Source: CAIOYC01 sp965277345 (GTDB taxonomy: Bacteria > Pseudomonadota > Alphaproteobacteria > Caulobacterales > Caulobacteraceae). From it: a stretch of DNA of 64,000 bases. The notes under the pieces were generated by a model. It made no database searches. It was not told where the DNA came from and saw only the letters and a program-made list of their open reading frames with translations. Positions 18,291-27,924 of the stretch are shown piece after piece (position 1 is the first letter of the stretch; every line of letters starts with the position of its first letter). A program made the position numbers and the translations under genes. The stretch spans positions 72,247 through 136,246 of the forward strand of contig CBDICI010000001.1 of the NCBI GenBank assembly GCA_965277345.1, in the 5' to 3' direction.

Positions 18291-19379
18291 ATGGACGACG
18301 GCGTCTTGAACCGCTTCGCCTTCACGCCCGAGGTGGAGGTTGCGACCGCGCCTCTGTGGGACAAGGTCAGGGCGCGGGTCACGCCGCTGGAATGGCGCGC
18401 CCATGCGCCGCTGATCGCCGAGATCAACCGGCTGAAGCGTGAGCGCAACGCCGTGATCCTGGCCCACAACTACATGACGCCGGAAATTTTCCACGGCGTC
18501 GGCGACTATGTGGGCGACAGCCTGGGCCTGGCCCGCGAAGCCGCCTGCAGCGACGCCGACGTGATCGTCCAGGCCGGTGTGCACTTCATGGCCGAGACGT
18601 CCAAGGTGCTGGCGCCGCACAAGCGCGTGCTGATCCCCGACCCGTTGGCCGGCTGTTCGCTGGCCTCGTCCATCACCGCGGCGGACGTGCGCCTGATCAA
18701 GGCGCGCTATCCCGGCGTGCCGGTGGTCACCTACGTCAACACCACCGCGGAGGTGAAGGCGGAGACCGACATCTGCTGCACCAGCGCCAACGCCGTGCAG
18801 GTCGTGGAGGCCGCGGCGGCGGAATGGGGAACCGACCGCTGCATCCTGATCCCCGACGAGTTCCTGGCCCGCAACGTCGCGCGCCAGACCGCGGTGAAGA
18901 TCATCGCCTGGGCCGGCCGGTGCGAGGTGCACGAGCGCTTCACCGCCGAGGATATCGTCGAACTGCGCGCCGCCTATCCGGGCGCCGAGATCCTGGCCCA
19001 CCCGGAATGCCCCACCGACGTGATCGCGGCGTCGGACTTCACCGGCTCCACCGCCGCCATGAGCGACTATGTGGCGCGCCGCCGCCCCGCCCAGGTGGTG
19101 ATGATCACCGAATGCTCCATGGCCGCCAACGTCCAGGCCGACAGCCCGGACACCCTGTTCATCGGCCCCTGCAACCTCTGCCCGCACATGAAGCGCATCA
19201 CGTTGCAGAACATCCATGAAGCGCTGCTCCACGACCGCTACGAGGTGACGGTGGACCCCGCCGTCATCGCCGGCGCCGCCCGCGCCGTGCAGCGCATGAT
19301 CGACCTGCCGCCACCGGCCCACCCCGCGCGCTACGACCTGGTCAAGGCGCGCCACCATGTGGATGTGGAGATGATCTGA
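18291..19379 (+). CDS. nadA: Quinolinate synthase
   Basis: A 362-residue cytoplasmic [4Fe-4S] enzyme that condenses iminoaspartate with dihydroxyacetone phosphate to quinolinate, the second step of NAD synthesis. The three cluster cysteines are seen in PLAGCSLASS, TECSMAANVQ and CNLCPHMKRITL; HNYMTPE and HPECP are further family motifs. The ATG at 18291 is chosen because GGAGG (18281-18285) precedes it by five bases; an ATG at 18279 would overlap that site. It is the first gene of nadABC and follows two matching palindromes. Confidence 0.96.
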   Translation: MDDGVLNRFAFTPEVEVATAPLWDKVRARVTPLEWRAHAPLIAEINRLKRERNAVILAHNYMTPEIFHGVGDYVGDSLGLAREAACSDADVIVQAGVHFMAETSKVLAPHKRVLIPDPLAGCSLASSITAADVRLIKARYPGVPVVTYVNTTAEVKAETDICCTSANAVQVVEAAAAEWGTDRCILIPDEFLARNVARQTAVKIIAWAGRCEVHERFTAEDIVELRAAYPGAEILAHPECPTDVIAASDFTGSTAAMSDYVARRRPAQVVMITECSMAANVQADSPDTLFIGPCNLCPHMKRITLQNIHEALLHDRYEVTVDPAVIAGAARAVQRMIDLPPPAHPARYDLVKARHHVDVEMI

Positions 19380-19387
19380 GCCACCGC

Positions 19388-19498
19388 CCTCGTCCCTCGA
19401 GGCGATCCCATGGATCGCACCTCAGGATGAGGGCTACTCCAACCTCCGTTCAAATCCTCATCCTGAGGTGCGAGCGAAGCGAGCGTCGAAGGACGAGG
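19388..19498. repeat. Nested intergenic palindrome between nadA and nadB
   Basis: Outer arms 19388-19400 and 19486-19498 (CCTCGTCCcTCGA against TCGAaGGACGAGG) enclose inner arms 19416-19432 and 19456-19472 (CGCACCTCAGGATGAGG against its complement). The form recurs at 29218 and, in part, at 35995 and 43781. It lies inside the nad operon and could affect mRNA stability or nadB expression. Confidence 0.75.
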
Positions 19499-19505
19499 AT
19501 TTGAT

Positions 19506-21038
19506 ATGGCGCGAAGCTTGAATCTGAACGGCGTCCTGATCCTCGGCGCGGGCTTGGCCGGGCTGAGCGCCGCCTTGGCCGTGGCGGAGGCGGGGCGTCG
19601 TGCGCTGGTGATCTCGCCGGCAGCGCTCGGGGCCGGCTGTGCATCGAGCTGGGCGCAGGGCGGCATGGCCGTGGCCATGGGCGCCGACGACAGCCCCGCT
19701 CTCCACGCCGCCGACACCTTCGAGGCGGGCGCCGGCCTGTGCGATCCGCAGGCCGTTCGCATCCTCACCACCGAAGGGCCGGACGCGATCCGCCGCCTGC
19801 TGGCGCTGGGCGCCCCCTTCGATCACGATGCGCAGGGACGGCTGATCCAGAGCCTGGAGGCGGCCCATTCCCGGCCCCGCGTGGCGCGGGTGGGCGGCGA
19901 CGGCGCCGGCGCGGCGATAATGGCGGCGGTGATCGCCGCCGTCCGCGCCGAGCCTCTGATCGAGCTCTGGGACGGCGCCCGCGCGCTGGCCCTGCTCACC
20001 GATCCCGCCGGCGCGGTGCGCGGCGCCCTGATCGAACGCGACGGCGCGCGAACCGAGGTCACGGCCGCCGCCACCCTTCTCGCCACGGGCGGTCTTGGCG
20101 GGCTTTACGCCACCACCACCGATCCGGCCGAGGTGCGGGGTCAGGGGCTGGCCCTGGCGGCGCTGGCCGGCGCGGTGATCGCCGACCCCGAGTTCATGCA
20201 ATTCCACCCCACCGCCATCGCCATTCCTGGCAATTCGGCGGGGCTCGACCCCGCGCCCCTGGCCACCGAGGCCCTGCGCGGCGAGGGTGCGACCTTGATC
20301 GACGGGGATAGCCAACCCTTCATGCGGCGCCATCATCCGCAGGGCGACCTGGCCCCCCGCGACGTGGTGGCCCGCGCCGTGGAGGCTGAACGCGGGAAGG
20401 GCGGGGCCTGGCTGGACGCCCGCGCCGCCATCGGCGCCCATTTCCCTACCGCCTTTCCGGCCGTGTTCAGGGCCTGCATGGCGGCCGGGCTGGACCCGCG
20501 CGTTTCGCCCATCCCGGTGGCGCCGGCGGTGCACTATCACATGGGCGGGGTGTGGACCGACCTCGACGGGCGGACCTCCCTGCCCGGCCTCTATGCCGCG
20601 GGCGAATGCGCGTCCACCGGCGTGCACGGCGCCAACCGGCTGGCCTCCAACTCCCTGCTGGAAGCGGCGGTGTTCGGCGCGCGGGCCGGCCGGGCCGCGG
20701 CGAGCGAACGGGGGCGGGAGGGTCGATTCCTGCCCGCGGAGCCGGCGCCCGCCCTCCCCGCCGCCGCGCTCCGACAGCTTCGCCGCGCCATGGACCGCGA
20801 CGCCGGCGTACAGCGCGACGCCGGCGGGCTGAACCGCCTGCTCGACGAGATCGGCCGGCTCGAAGGCCACCACGGGCGCGCACTGGAACTGATCGCCGCC
20901 CGTCTGGTGGCCGAGGCGGCGCTGGCCCGCGCCCACAGCCGGGGCGCCCACTTCCGCGCCGACTTTCCGCGGACGGCGCCGCCTGTGCGCACCCTGACCC
21001 GGCTCGCCCCCCGCCCCGCCCTGATGGCGGCCGAATGA
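19506..21038 (+). CDS. nadB: L-aspartate oxidase
   Basis: A 510-residue FAD enzyme that oxidises L-aspartate to iminoaspartate for NadA. The FAD fingerprint LILGAGLAGLSAALA opens the protein, followed by SSWAQGGMAVAMG, the family's substrate-loop motif. The fumarate-reductase-like catalytic region (FMQFHPTAI, then GEGATLI and HPQGDLAPRDVVARAV) and the flavin-binding end (GLYAAGECASTGVHGANRLASNSLLE) are all intact. It follows nadA after a 126-base gap containing a nested palindrome and overlaps nadC by four bases (ATGA). Confidence 0.95.
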   Translation: MARSLNLNGVLILGAGLAGLSAALAVAEAGRRALVISPAALGAGCASSWAQGGMAVAMGADDSPALHAADTFEAGAGLCDPQAVRILTTEGPDAIRRLLALGAPFDHDAQGRLIQSLEAAHSRPRVARVGGDGAGAAIMAAVIAAVRAEPLIELWDGARALALLTDPAGAVRGALIERDGARTEVTAAATLLATGGLGGLYATTTDPAEVRGQGLALAALAGAVIADPEFMQFHPTAIAIPGNSAGLDPAPLATEALRGEGATLIDGDSQPFMRRHHPQGDLAPRDVVARAVEAERGKGGAWLDARAAIGAHFPTAFPAVFRACMAAGLDPRVSPIPVAPAVHYHMGGVWTDLDGRTSLPGLYAAGECASTGVHGANRLASNSLLEAAVFGARAGRAAASERGREGRFLPAEPAPALPAAALRQLRRAMDRDAGVQRDAGGLNRLLDEIGRLEGHHGRALELIAARLVAEAALARAHSRGAHFRADFPRTAPPVRTLTRLAPRPALMAAE

Positions 21039-21886
21039 GCCGCGGATTGCAGCCCCTGCCCGACCTGCTGATCGAGCCTGTGGTCCGCGCCGCCCTGGCC
21101 GAGGACCTCGGCCGGGCCGGCGACGTCACCGCCGCCCTGATCGACGCCGACGCCGGGCTGGACGCCGCCTTCGTGGCGAGGACGCATGGGCGGATAGCCG
21201 GTTTGGCCTGCCTGCGCCTGGCCGTCCATGCCCTCGACCCCGCCGCCAGGATCGAGACGCTGATCGCCGACGGCGGCGACGCCGAGCCCGGTCGGGCCAT
21301 TGCCCGGGTGAGCGCCAACGCCCGCGCCCTGCTCACCGCCGAGCGGACCGCGCTGAACCTGCTTGGCCGCCTCTCCGGCGTCGCGACCCTGACCCGCGCC
21401 TATGTCCGGGCGGTGGAGGGCACGGGCGCGGTCATCGTCGATACGCGCAAGACCACGCCCGGTCTGCGGGCGCTGGAGAAATACGCCGTGCGCTGCGGCG
21501 GCGGGGTGAACCACCGCTTTGGCCTGGATGACGCCATCCTGATCAAGGACAACCACGTGGCGGCGGCGGGTGGTGTGGCTGAAGTGCTGGAGCGGGCCAG
21601 AGCGGTCGCCGGCCACCTGACCCCCATCGAGGTCGAGGTGGATTCGCTGGCCCAGCTTGCACAGGCCCTGCCCTTCGCCCCCAATGTCATCATGCTCGAC
21701 AACTTCACCCTGGAGGATCTCCGCCGGGCGGTGGCCCTGACCGCCGGCCGGGTGCGGCTGGAGGCGTCGGGCGGGGTGACCCTGGGCGCCGTGCGCGCCA
21801 TAGCAGAGACCGGGGTGGACGCCATCTCCGTCGGCGCCCTCACCCACTCGGCGCCGGTGCTCGATATCGGGCTGGACGCGCTTTAG
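21035..21886 (+). CDS. nadC: Nicotinate-nucleotide pyrophosphorylase (quinolinate phosphoribosyltransferase)
   Basis: A 283-residue cytoplasmic enzyme that turns quinolinate and PRPP into nicotinate mononucleotide. The family motifs are clear: ALAEDLGRAGDVTA near the start, ERTALNLLGRLSGVAT, DTRKTTPGLRALEKYAV with RCGGGVNHR, the lysine loop IKDNHV, and VEVDSLAQL, LEASGGVTL near the end. Its ATG overlaps the nadB stop (ATGA), so translation is probably coupled. It completes nadABC. Confidence 0.95.
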   Translation: MSRGLQPLPDLLIEPVVRAALAEDLGRAGDVTAALIDADAGLDAAFVARTHGRIAGLACLRLAVHALDPAARIETLIADGGDAEPGRAIARVSANARALLTAERTALNLLGRLSGVATLTRAYVRAVEGTGAVIVDTRKTTPGLRALEKYAVRCGGGVNHRFGLDDAILIKDNHVAAAGGVAEVLERARAVAGHLTPIEVEVDSLAQLAQALPFAPNVIMLDNFTLEDLRRAVALTAGRVRLEASGGVTLGAVRAIAETGVDAISVGALTHSAPVLDIGLDAL

Positions 21887-21947
21887 GCGGAGGCCTCTGT
21901 TTACCTCCCGCCGGATCGGTGGTGGGATCGGAAAAACGGAGCACGCC

Positions 21948-22745
21948 ATGGCGGGCGCGAACGGACGGTCATCCATCTTCATCACCGGGGCGGCGTCGGG
22001 CATCGGCCTCGCCTCGGCCAAGCGGTTCGCGTCGGCCGGCTGGTTCGTCGGCCTGGCCGACATCGACGCCGCGGGGCTTGAGGCGGCGCTGGCGGCCATC
22101 GGACCGGAGAACGGCATGACCATGGCGCTGGACGTGCGCGACCGCGGCCAATGGGCAGCGGCCATGACCGCTTTCGGGGCCGCGACCGGCGGCCGGTGCG
22201 ACGTCCTGCTCAACAATGCCGGGATCGGCCGCCACGGCTGGTTCGAGGAGATTGACCCGGACGAGGCGGACCTGGAGATCGACGTCAACATCAAGGGCGT
22301 GGTCAACGGCGCCTATGCCGGGCTGCCGCTGCTGAAGGCCAGCCGGGGTCGGCTGGTGAACATGGCCTCGTGCGCCGGGCTCTACGGACCGCCGCTGCTG
22401 GCGGTCTACGGGGCGACCAAGTTCGCGGTTCGGGGTCTGTCGGAGGCGCTCGACGCCGAGTTCGTGCGCCACGGAGTGCAGGTGAAATGCGTCATGCCCT
22501 GGTTCGTGGAGACGCCGATCCTGGATTCGGTCACGCGCGGCTCCAATTCCGCCATCCGCGACGCCATCGGCGCTCAACCGGTCTATACGGTGGAGGAAGC
22601 GGCGGAGGTGGTCTGGGACGCCGCCCACGGGCAGGACCTTTACTACCTCGTCGGCAAGGCGGCGCAACGGCTGCGCTTCGCCGCCCGCTTCATGCCCAAG
22701 GGCGTCCGCAAACGGATGCGGGCGGCGATCGGAGCGGTTTCCTAG
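21948..22745 (+). CDS. Short-chain dehydrogenase/reductase
   Basis: A 265-residue classical SDR with the cofactor motif TGAASGIG near residue 14, NNAG near residue 86, catalytic Ser in MASCAGLYG and the YGATK pair. A C-terminal basic amphipathic tail (LRFAARFMPKGVRKRMRAAI) may associate with membranes. The cofactor preference looks NAD-like (LADIDAAG after the second strand). The substrate is unknown. GGAG lies upstream of ATG 21948. It is on the same strand as nadC, 61 bases downstream, but has no evident link to NAD synthesis. Confidence 0.85.
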   Translation: MAGANGRSSIFITGAASGIGLASAKRFASAGWFVGLADIDAAGLEAALAAIGPENGMTMALDVRDRGQWAAAMTAFGAATGGRCDVLLNNAGIGRHGWFEEIDPDEADLEIDVNIKGVVNGAYAGLPLLKASRGRLVNMASCAGLYGPPLLAVYGATKFAVRGLSEALDAEFVRHGVQVKCVMPWFVETPILDSVTRGSNSAIRDAIGAQPVYTVEEAAEVVWDAAHGQDLYYLVGKAAQRLRFAARFMPKGVRKRMRAAIGAVS

Positions 22746-22845
22746 AGCATGATCGTTTCGGATGGACTCATCCGACCGTGAATCATGCTCTAAACTCAAA
22801 GTGTAGACCCTGATTCACGGTTCAAGATGAACCGATCAGGGTCTA
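22743..22845. repeat. Paired nested palindromes (AGAGCATGAT / AGACCCTGAT type)
   Basis: First element: TAGAGCATGAT (22743-22753) and ATCATGCTCTA (22782-22792) enclosing GGATG-GACT-CATCC. Second element: TAGACCCTGAT (22804-22814) and ATCAGGGTCTA (22835-22845) enclosing GGTTCA-AGA-TGAACC. It lies between the convergent SDR and SleB genes. A degenerate copy of the second element occurs at 45962-46000. Confidence 0.75.
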
Positions 22846-22895
22846 AGCGCGGGTCCCGAATAAGCGCTGCGCGCTTTCCGGAATGACACCATGAA

Positions 22896-24059
22896 TCAGG
22901 CCGCGTTCGAGGTCTTGGCCGGGTCCGTGGCGGCGGCGGGGGGCGCGGGCGCCGAGGTCGACACCGGGGTGGCGGCAGGGGCCGGCGTTTCGTCCTTCTT
23001 GACCGGCGAAATGGCGGACTTGGCCGCATTCTCCACCACACTGGCGGCGTGCCCGACGGCGGCGGCGCCGGCGGCGAGGGCCTGGCCGGTCTGCGCCGCG
23101 GTCGGCAGGGTCGGCGCGAAGGAGGCGAACACCGGCTTGATCTCCACCGCCTTTTCGGACGGGCGCACATCGGCGTGCTGGAACATCTGCGCCGCGCCGT
23201 TGTGACCGCCGAAGCGGTAGAAGATATGCGAGCCGATCTGGGCGACCTTGAGCAGGTTCCCGCCCCAGCCGGCGTTCAGCCCCGTGACGTGGAAGTGGGT
23301 GGCGGCGCCCACATCGGCCATGACATAGCCGTCGAGCGCCTTGGCCGCGATCTTCTCGGCGCGGCGCCAAGCCAGCGACTCGAGCGGATGCTTGGCCGCG
23401 CCGTCGCAGGCGAAGGAGAACTGGCAGCCCGAGGTGCGGGCGCCCTGGAACACCACGCCGCAGACGGACTTGGGGAAGGCCGGGTGACGAACCCGGTTCA
23501 GCACCACCTGGGCCACGGCGGCCTGGCCGCTGGGCGTCTCGCCGCGGGCCTCGTAATAGACGGCCTGGGACAGGCATTCGAGATCGCGGCTCTCATCGAG
23601 CGCGCCGCGGAGCAGGAAGGGGGCGACCGAACCGGCGGAGGAGAACCTGGCGCGAAGCACGGTGGCCGGGCTTGGAGCGGGCCGGCTCGGCGTGGGTTGC
23701 GCCGTGGTGTTGGAAGGCAGGACCAGGGTCGGCGCGGAGCCCTTGGTCTGGCTCAGGCGATCCACCAGCGACGCCGCCCGGCGCTCGCGCGGATCGAGAT
23801 CGGCGGTGGCCAGGGGATCGTGGCGGCGCGCAATGGCCAGGGCGCCAGGATCGGCCGCCGCGGAGGCGTGCAGGGCCACCTCCGAAAAGCCGGTGGAGGC
23901 CGTGCCGGCGAGACGTTGCATCTGGGCGTGGACGACCGCGTCACGGGCCATCCCTCCAGCCAGGTAAGCGCCGCCGATCGCCAGGCCCACCGTGGAGCCG
24001 AGCGCAGCAGCACCCACCAGCGCGCGAACGTCGCCGCGCGCTTGCGGTTTGATAAACAA
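22896..24059 (-). CDS. SleB-type cell wall hydrolase
   Basis: A 387-residue exported or membrane-anchored protein. A hydrophobic segment (residues about 12-40, ALVGAAALGSTVGLAIGG) forms the N-terminal anchor. The catalytic domain (about 160-290) has the SleB family pattern: DLECLSQAVYYEARGE with the catalytic Glu, QAAVAQVVLNRVRHPAFP, CGVVFQG and CQFSFACDG, then GATHFH. SleB-type enzymes cut peptidoglycan glycan strands. An Ala/Pro/Thr-rich low-complexity tail of 90 residues follows. The start is TTG at 24059 with GAGGAC upstream; it is divergent from the autotransporter gene. Confidence 0.88.
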   Translation of the reverse strand: MFIKPQARGDVRALVGAAALGSTVGLAIGGAYLAGGMARDAVVHAQMQRLAGTASTGFSEVALHASAAADPGALAIARRHDPLATADLDPRERRAASLVDRLSQTKGSAPTLVLPSNTTAQPTPSRPAPSPATVLRARFSSAGSVAPFLLRGALDESRDLECLSQAVYYEARGETPSGQAAVAQVVLNRVRHPAFPKSVCGVVFQGARTSGCQFSFACDGAAKHPLESLAWRRAEKIAAKALDGYVMADVGAATHFHVTGLNAGWGGNLLKVAQIGSHIFYRFGGHNGAAQMFQHADVRPSEKAVEIKPVFASFAPTLPTAAQTGQALAAGAAAVGHAASVVENAAKSAISPVKKDETPAPAATPVSTSAPAPPAAATDPAKTSNAA

Positions 24060-24444
24060 AACTTTCTAGTCCTCTTCGGCGAGGGCGGTTCGCCCCCCGA
24101 CAGTCACGCCGTAGGGTCCACACCCCTCCCCGGCGGAAGTTCGACGCAGCGAAGAGTGCTGCACCATGCTTTCGTCTAGACAGGGATATTGGGGCAAAAA
24201 TGTGTCAAATGGCTGCGACATGGTGCGCTGCAGCATTTCATCGAGCTTGGCGGCGGACCGCGGCGGCGACGAAACGTCCCATAATCCACGCGCTTGTGGA
24301 GGCGATAAAAAGCGACCGAAATGTTGACACGGTCGTGATCCAGGTTTGAAACCAACCTCGATCAAACCTTGTCGGGCGGTTGATCCCGGATTGGCCGGAC
24401 GCGCCCCCAGAATCACCTCCAGCTGCCGGCGAATCGAACCCTTC
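24060..24444. promoter_or_regulatory. Divergent promoter region between SleB-type and autotransporter genes
   Basis: A 385-base region with no gene. TTGACA (24324-24329) is a perfect -35 box; a weak -10 (TTGAAA, 24346-24351) lies 16 bases on. An inverted repeat, AGGTTTGA (24342-24349) and TCAAACCT (24362-24369), overlaps the -10 position and could be an operator. Both would serve the plus-strand autotransporter about 80 bases downstream. Confidence 0.4.
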
Positions 24445-27400
24445 ATGCGTAAGACTCTGACCGCCGCGGCGGCCCTGGCTCCCTTGTGTTTCGTGGTGGG
24501 CGCCGGCGCTGCACAGGCCACGACGACCATATCCACCGGGCGCAACACCCCGGTGGCGACGGCGACGGCCAACAACGGCGCGCCGGACGATGTGGACATC
24601 GCCTCGGGCGGCTCGATCACCCTCACCACCCTGCCGCCCGGCCTCGCCGCGGTGACCCTGAACAGCAGCAACAAGGTCACCAACGAAGGCACGATCTCGG
24701 CCACCGACGTGAACAACGCCATCGGCGTGCTGGTCTCCGGCGGCAATACGGGCTCGTTCACCAATACCGGCTCGATTACCCTGAACGAGTCCACCAATCC
24801 CAGCGACTCCAACAATGACGGGGTGATCGAGGCGCCCTTCGCCAAGGGCAGCGGCCGCTATGGCGTGCTGGTGCAGGGCGGCGCGGGCTTCACCGGCGAC
24901 ATCACCAACGGCGCCGGCGGCATCATCAACGTCACCGGCAATAACTCCTATGGCATCTCGGTCGAGACGCCGCTCACCGGCAACCTGACCAACGCCGGAT
25001 CGATCACCCTGAAGGGCGACAACGGGGTGGCCCTGCGCGAGACCCAGGGCGTCAGCGGCAATGTGCTGGTCACCGGCGCGATTTCCGCCACGGGCACGAA
25101 CACCGGCGGCATCAATCTCGGCGGCAATGTGGGCGGCCGGTTCAGCATCTATTCGTCGATCACCTCCACCGGCTACGGCACGACGACGCGCAGCCTCTTC
25201 AACACGACCCAGATCACCATTCAGGCCACGACCAGCGAAACGCAGCAGGGCGGCTCGGCGGTGGTCGTCGGGGCCAATGTCGGCGGCGGCGTCTATATCG
25301 GCGCTCCGCCCACCTCCAGCACCACCACCAACACCGCCTCCACCGCGGATGTGAACGGCGACGGCATCCCGGATGTGTCGGAGGGCACGGGCGGGGTCTC
25401 CACCTTCGGCCAGGCCCCGGCCATGGTGATCGGCGCGGCGGGCCGCGACGTGGCGCTGGGCGCGGTGCAGTTCACCACTGGAAACAACCCCTATGGCCTG
25501 GTCATCGCCGGCAGCGTCGCCGGCGCCGGCGTGTTCGACGGCGTGCAGGGCAATGGCCTGCAGATCGGCGACGCCAGCGGCACGGGGACGGTGCACATCG
25601 CCGGCGGCGCCCTGATCAGCGGCAACGTCACCGCCAGCGCCTACGGCGCCGATGCGACGGCGATCCACATCTATGCCGCCTCCACCGTGCCGGAGGTCAA
25701 TGTCGGCGGGACGGTATCGGCCGTGGTCAACGCGCCGCTGCCCAACGCCACCACCGGGGTGGCGACGCCCTTCAACGGGTCGGCCACCGGCCTGCAGATC
25801 GACGCCGGATCCAGCGTCAATACCCTGACGGTGAGCGGCTCGATCACGGCGACCACCACCGGCGACGGCAACGCCACCGGCGCCGGCAAGACCAACAACG
25901 CCGTCGCCGTGGTGGACAACGGCGGCTCCCTCTCCACGGTCAACCTCACCGGCAACATCACCGCCAGCACGGTGGGCAGCCTGGCCACCCTCACCCCCAC
26001 CGGGGCCAAGACCGCCCTCGACCTGCACAACAACACCACCGGGGTGACGCTGACCCTGTCGCAGGCGCCCCAGACCATCGCCACCGCGGTCACCGCCAGC
26101 GACGGGACCAAGACCACCACGCTGGTCTCCGGGCCGGTGGTGCAGAACACCACGGGCGCGGCGGTGGTGACCACCGTCACCTCCACCGACGGCAAGACGG
26201 TGACCACCACCACCACGCCGGTGGCGCCCAGCATCGTCGGTGATGTGCTGCTCGGCGCCGGGCCCAATACGGTGAACATGGCGGCTGGCACGCTGACCGG
26301 CGCCCTCGCCCTCGGCTCCAACACGGCCAACGTGACGCTGGACAATGGGGCGAGCTTTACCGGGGCGCTGTCCTATTCGGGCACGGCGCTATCGCTGAAC
26401 CTGGTCAACGGCGCCTTCACCACCACCAACCCGATCACGCTGACCGCCACCCGGCTGAACGTGGGCGCAACCTCCACCCTCAGCTTCGCCATCGACCCGG
26501 CGCACAACACCTTCACCAGCTTCATCGTCAACGGCAATGCCGCCATCGCCGCCGGCGCCAAGCTCGGCGTGAACCTGCTGTCGTCGCTGACCGGCACACA
26601 GACCTATCGGCTGATCACGGCGAGCAGCCTGACGGTGGGCGGCGCGGACGCCACCCTGGCGGCCGACATCCCCTATCTGTTTTTCGGCCAGTTCCACTCC
26701 AACCAGGCCGCCGGCACGCTGGACCTGACCATCCGCACCAAGAGCGCCACCGAACTCGGCCTGACCCCGGGCCAGGGCGCGGCGTTGCCGGGCGTCTATG
26801 CCGCTCTGTCCACCGACGCGCCGATCCAGCAGGCGCTGTTCAGCCAGTTCACCCAGGCCGGCTTCGCCCACCTCTACAACCAGCTGTTGCCGGACTATTC
26901 GGGCGGCGTCTTCCGCGCGGCCAGCGCCGCTTCGCGCACCATTTCGCGCCTCACCGCCGAACCGAACCAGATCGAGAACCCCACCGGCTCGCGCGGCCTT
27001 TGGGCGCAGCAGTTTTTCGTCGGCGCCGTGCAAGGCTCGGGCCAGACCCCGGCCTTCCAGTCCGGTGGCTTCGGCTTCGTCGCCGGGGTGGAGACCGGGG
27101 GGCTTGGCTTCGGCGCGGTGGGCGCCACCGCCGCCTTCGTCGCCGTCAACGAGAACGATCCCCATTCCCCCGGCGACAACCGCACCAGTATGTCGGAGGT
27201 CGAGGGCGGCCTCTACTGGCAGGGGGAGACCGGCGGCCTGACCCTAGACGCCCGCGTCGGCGCCGGCTACAACCTGTTCTCCGCCCAGCGCCAGTTCGTG
27301 GTCACCGACCCCACCACCAGCCTCGTCACCCTGTCACGCCAGACCAAGGCGAGCTGGAGCGGCTATTCGCTGAGCGGCCGGATCGGCGCCGCCTACCAGA

Positions 27401-27840
27401 TCGATCTCGGCCGGACCTATTTCATCCGGCCCACGGTGCACCTCGACTATTACCACCTGAACCAGGGCAGCTATAGCGAGCGCTTCGGCGGCCCGGCGGT
27501 GGACCTGGCCTATGCCGACGCCAACGGCGACGACGCCAGCGGCACCGCCTCGATGATCTTCGGGGCCAAATACGGCCGGGGTCTGGTGTGGCGGCCGGAA
27601 CTGGAACTCGGCGTGCGCGACGTGTTCTCCGGCAGCCCCGGCGACGTCACCGCCCATTTCATCTCCGGCGGCCCCAACTTCACCGTCGCGCCGGTCGATA
27701 TCACCGGCCCCGCCGGCCTCGCCCGCCTCAAGCTGAAGGCGTCCAGCGAATATTACGAGGTGGGCGTTGAAGGCGGGGTGGAGGCGCGCAGCCGCTATGG
27801 CGAAGGCGACTTCAAGCTCACCGTGCGGGTGCTGTTCTAG
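24445..27840 (+). CDS. Autotransporter (type Va) with beta-helix-like passenger
   Basis: A 1131-residue secreted surface protein. A Sec signal (MRKTLTAAAALAPLC, cut after AQA near residue 24) is followed by about 820 residues rich in Thr, Asn, Gly and Ala with recurrent strand-turn patterns (TNEGTI, FTNTGSITL, LTNAGSITL), as in pectate-lyase-like passengers. The last 280 residues form the autotransporter barrel, starting near GLWAQQFFVGAVQG and ending VRVLF with the terminal Phe expected of outer-membrane barrels. Two calcium-loop-like motifs, DSNNDGVIE (residue 121) and DVNGDGIPD (residue 302), lie in the passenger. The function of the passenger (adhesion or other) is unknown. ATG 24445 begins the signal peptide. 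Confidence 0.9.
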   Translation: MRKTLTAAAALAPLCFVVGAGAAQATTTISTGRNTPVATATANNGAPDDVDIASGGSITLTTLPPGLAAVTLNSSNKVTNEGTISATDVNNAIGVLVSGGNTGSFTNTGSITLNESTNPSDSNNDGVIEAPFAKGSGRYGVLVQGGAGFTGDITNGAGGIINVTGNNSYGISVETPLTGNLTNAGSITLKGDNGVALRETQGVSGNVLVTGAISATGTNTGGINLGGNVGGRFSIYSSITSTGYGTTTRSLFNTTQITIQATTSETQQGGSAVVVGANVGGGVYIGAPPTSSTTTNTASTADVNGDGIPDVSEGTGGVSTFGQAPAMVIGAAGRDVALGAVQFTTGNNPYGLVIAGSVAGAGVFDGVQGNGLQIGDASGTGTVHIAGGALISGNVTASAYGADATAIHIYAASTVPEVNVGGTVSAVVNAPLPNATTGVATPFNGSATGLQIDAGSSVNTLTVSGSITATTTGDGNATGAGKTNNAVAVVDNGGSLSTVNLTGNITASTVGSLATLTPTGAKTALDLHNNTTGVTLTLSQAPQTIATAVTASDGTKTTTLVSGPVVQNTTGAAVVTTVTSTDGKTVTTTTTPVAPSIVGDVLLGAGPNTVNMAAGTLTGALALGSNTANVTLDNGASFTGALSYSGTALSLNLVNGAFTTTNPITLTATRLNVGATSTLSFAIDPAHNTFTSFIVNGNAAIAAGAKLGVNLLSSLTGTQTYRLITASSLTVGGADATLAADIPYLFFGQFHSNQAAGTLDLTIRTKSATELGLTPGQGAALPGVYAALSTDAPIQQALFSQFTQAGFAHLYNQLLPDYSGGVFRAASAASRTISRLTAEPNQIENPTGSRGLWAQQFFVGAVQGSGQTPAFQSGGFGFVAGVETGGLGFGAVGATAAFVAVNENDPHSPGDNRTSMSEVEGGLYWQGETGGLTLDARVGAGYNLFSAQRQFVVTDPTTSLVTLSRQTKASWSGYSLSGRIGAAYQIDLGRTYFIRPTVHLDYYHLNQGSYSERFGGPAVDLAYADANGDDASGTASMIFGAKYGRGLVWRPELELGVRDVFSGSPGDVTAHFISGGPNFTVAPVDITGPAGLARLKLKASSEYYEVGVEGGVEARSRYGEGDFKLTVRVLF

Positions 27841-27924
27841 CCTTATGTTTACGCCGCAGCCACGGCCGCTTGCCGCTCGGGACCGATCACGCCAAGGTCC
27901 GGCCCTGTAACGGGGGAGTGGGGC

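Noticed and set aside
24066..24845. A 259-codon minus-strand frame over the autotransporter promoter and start
   Set aside because: It has no recognisable domain and overlaps a signal peptide and promoter region on the other strand.
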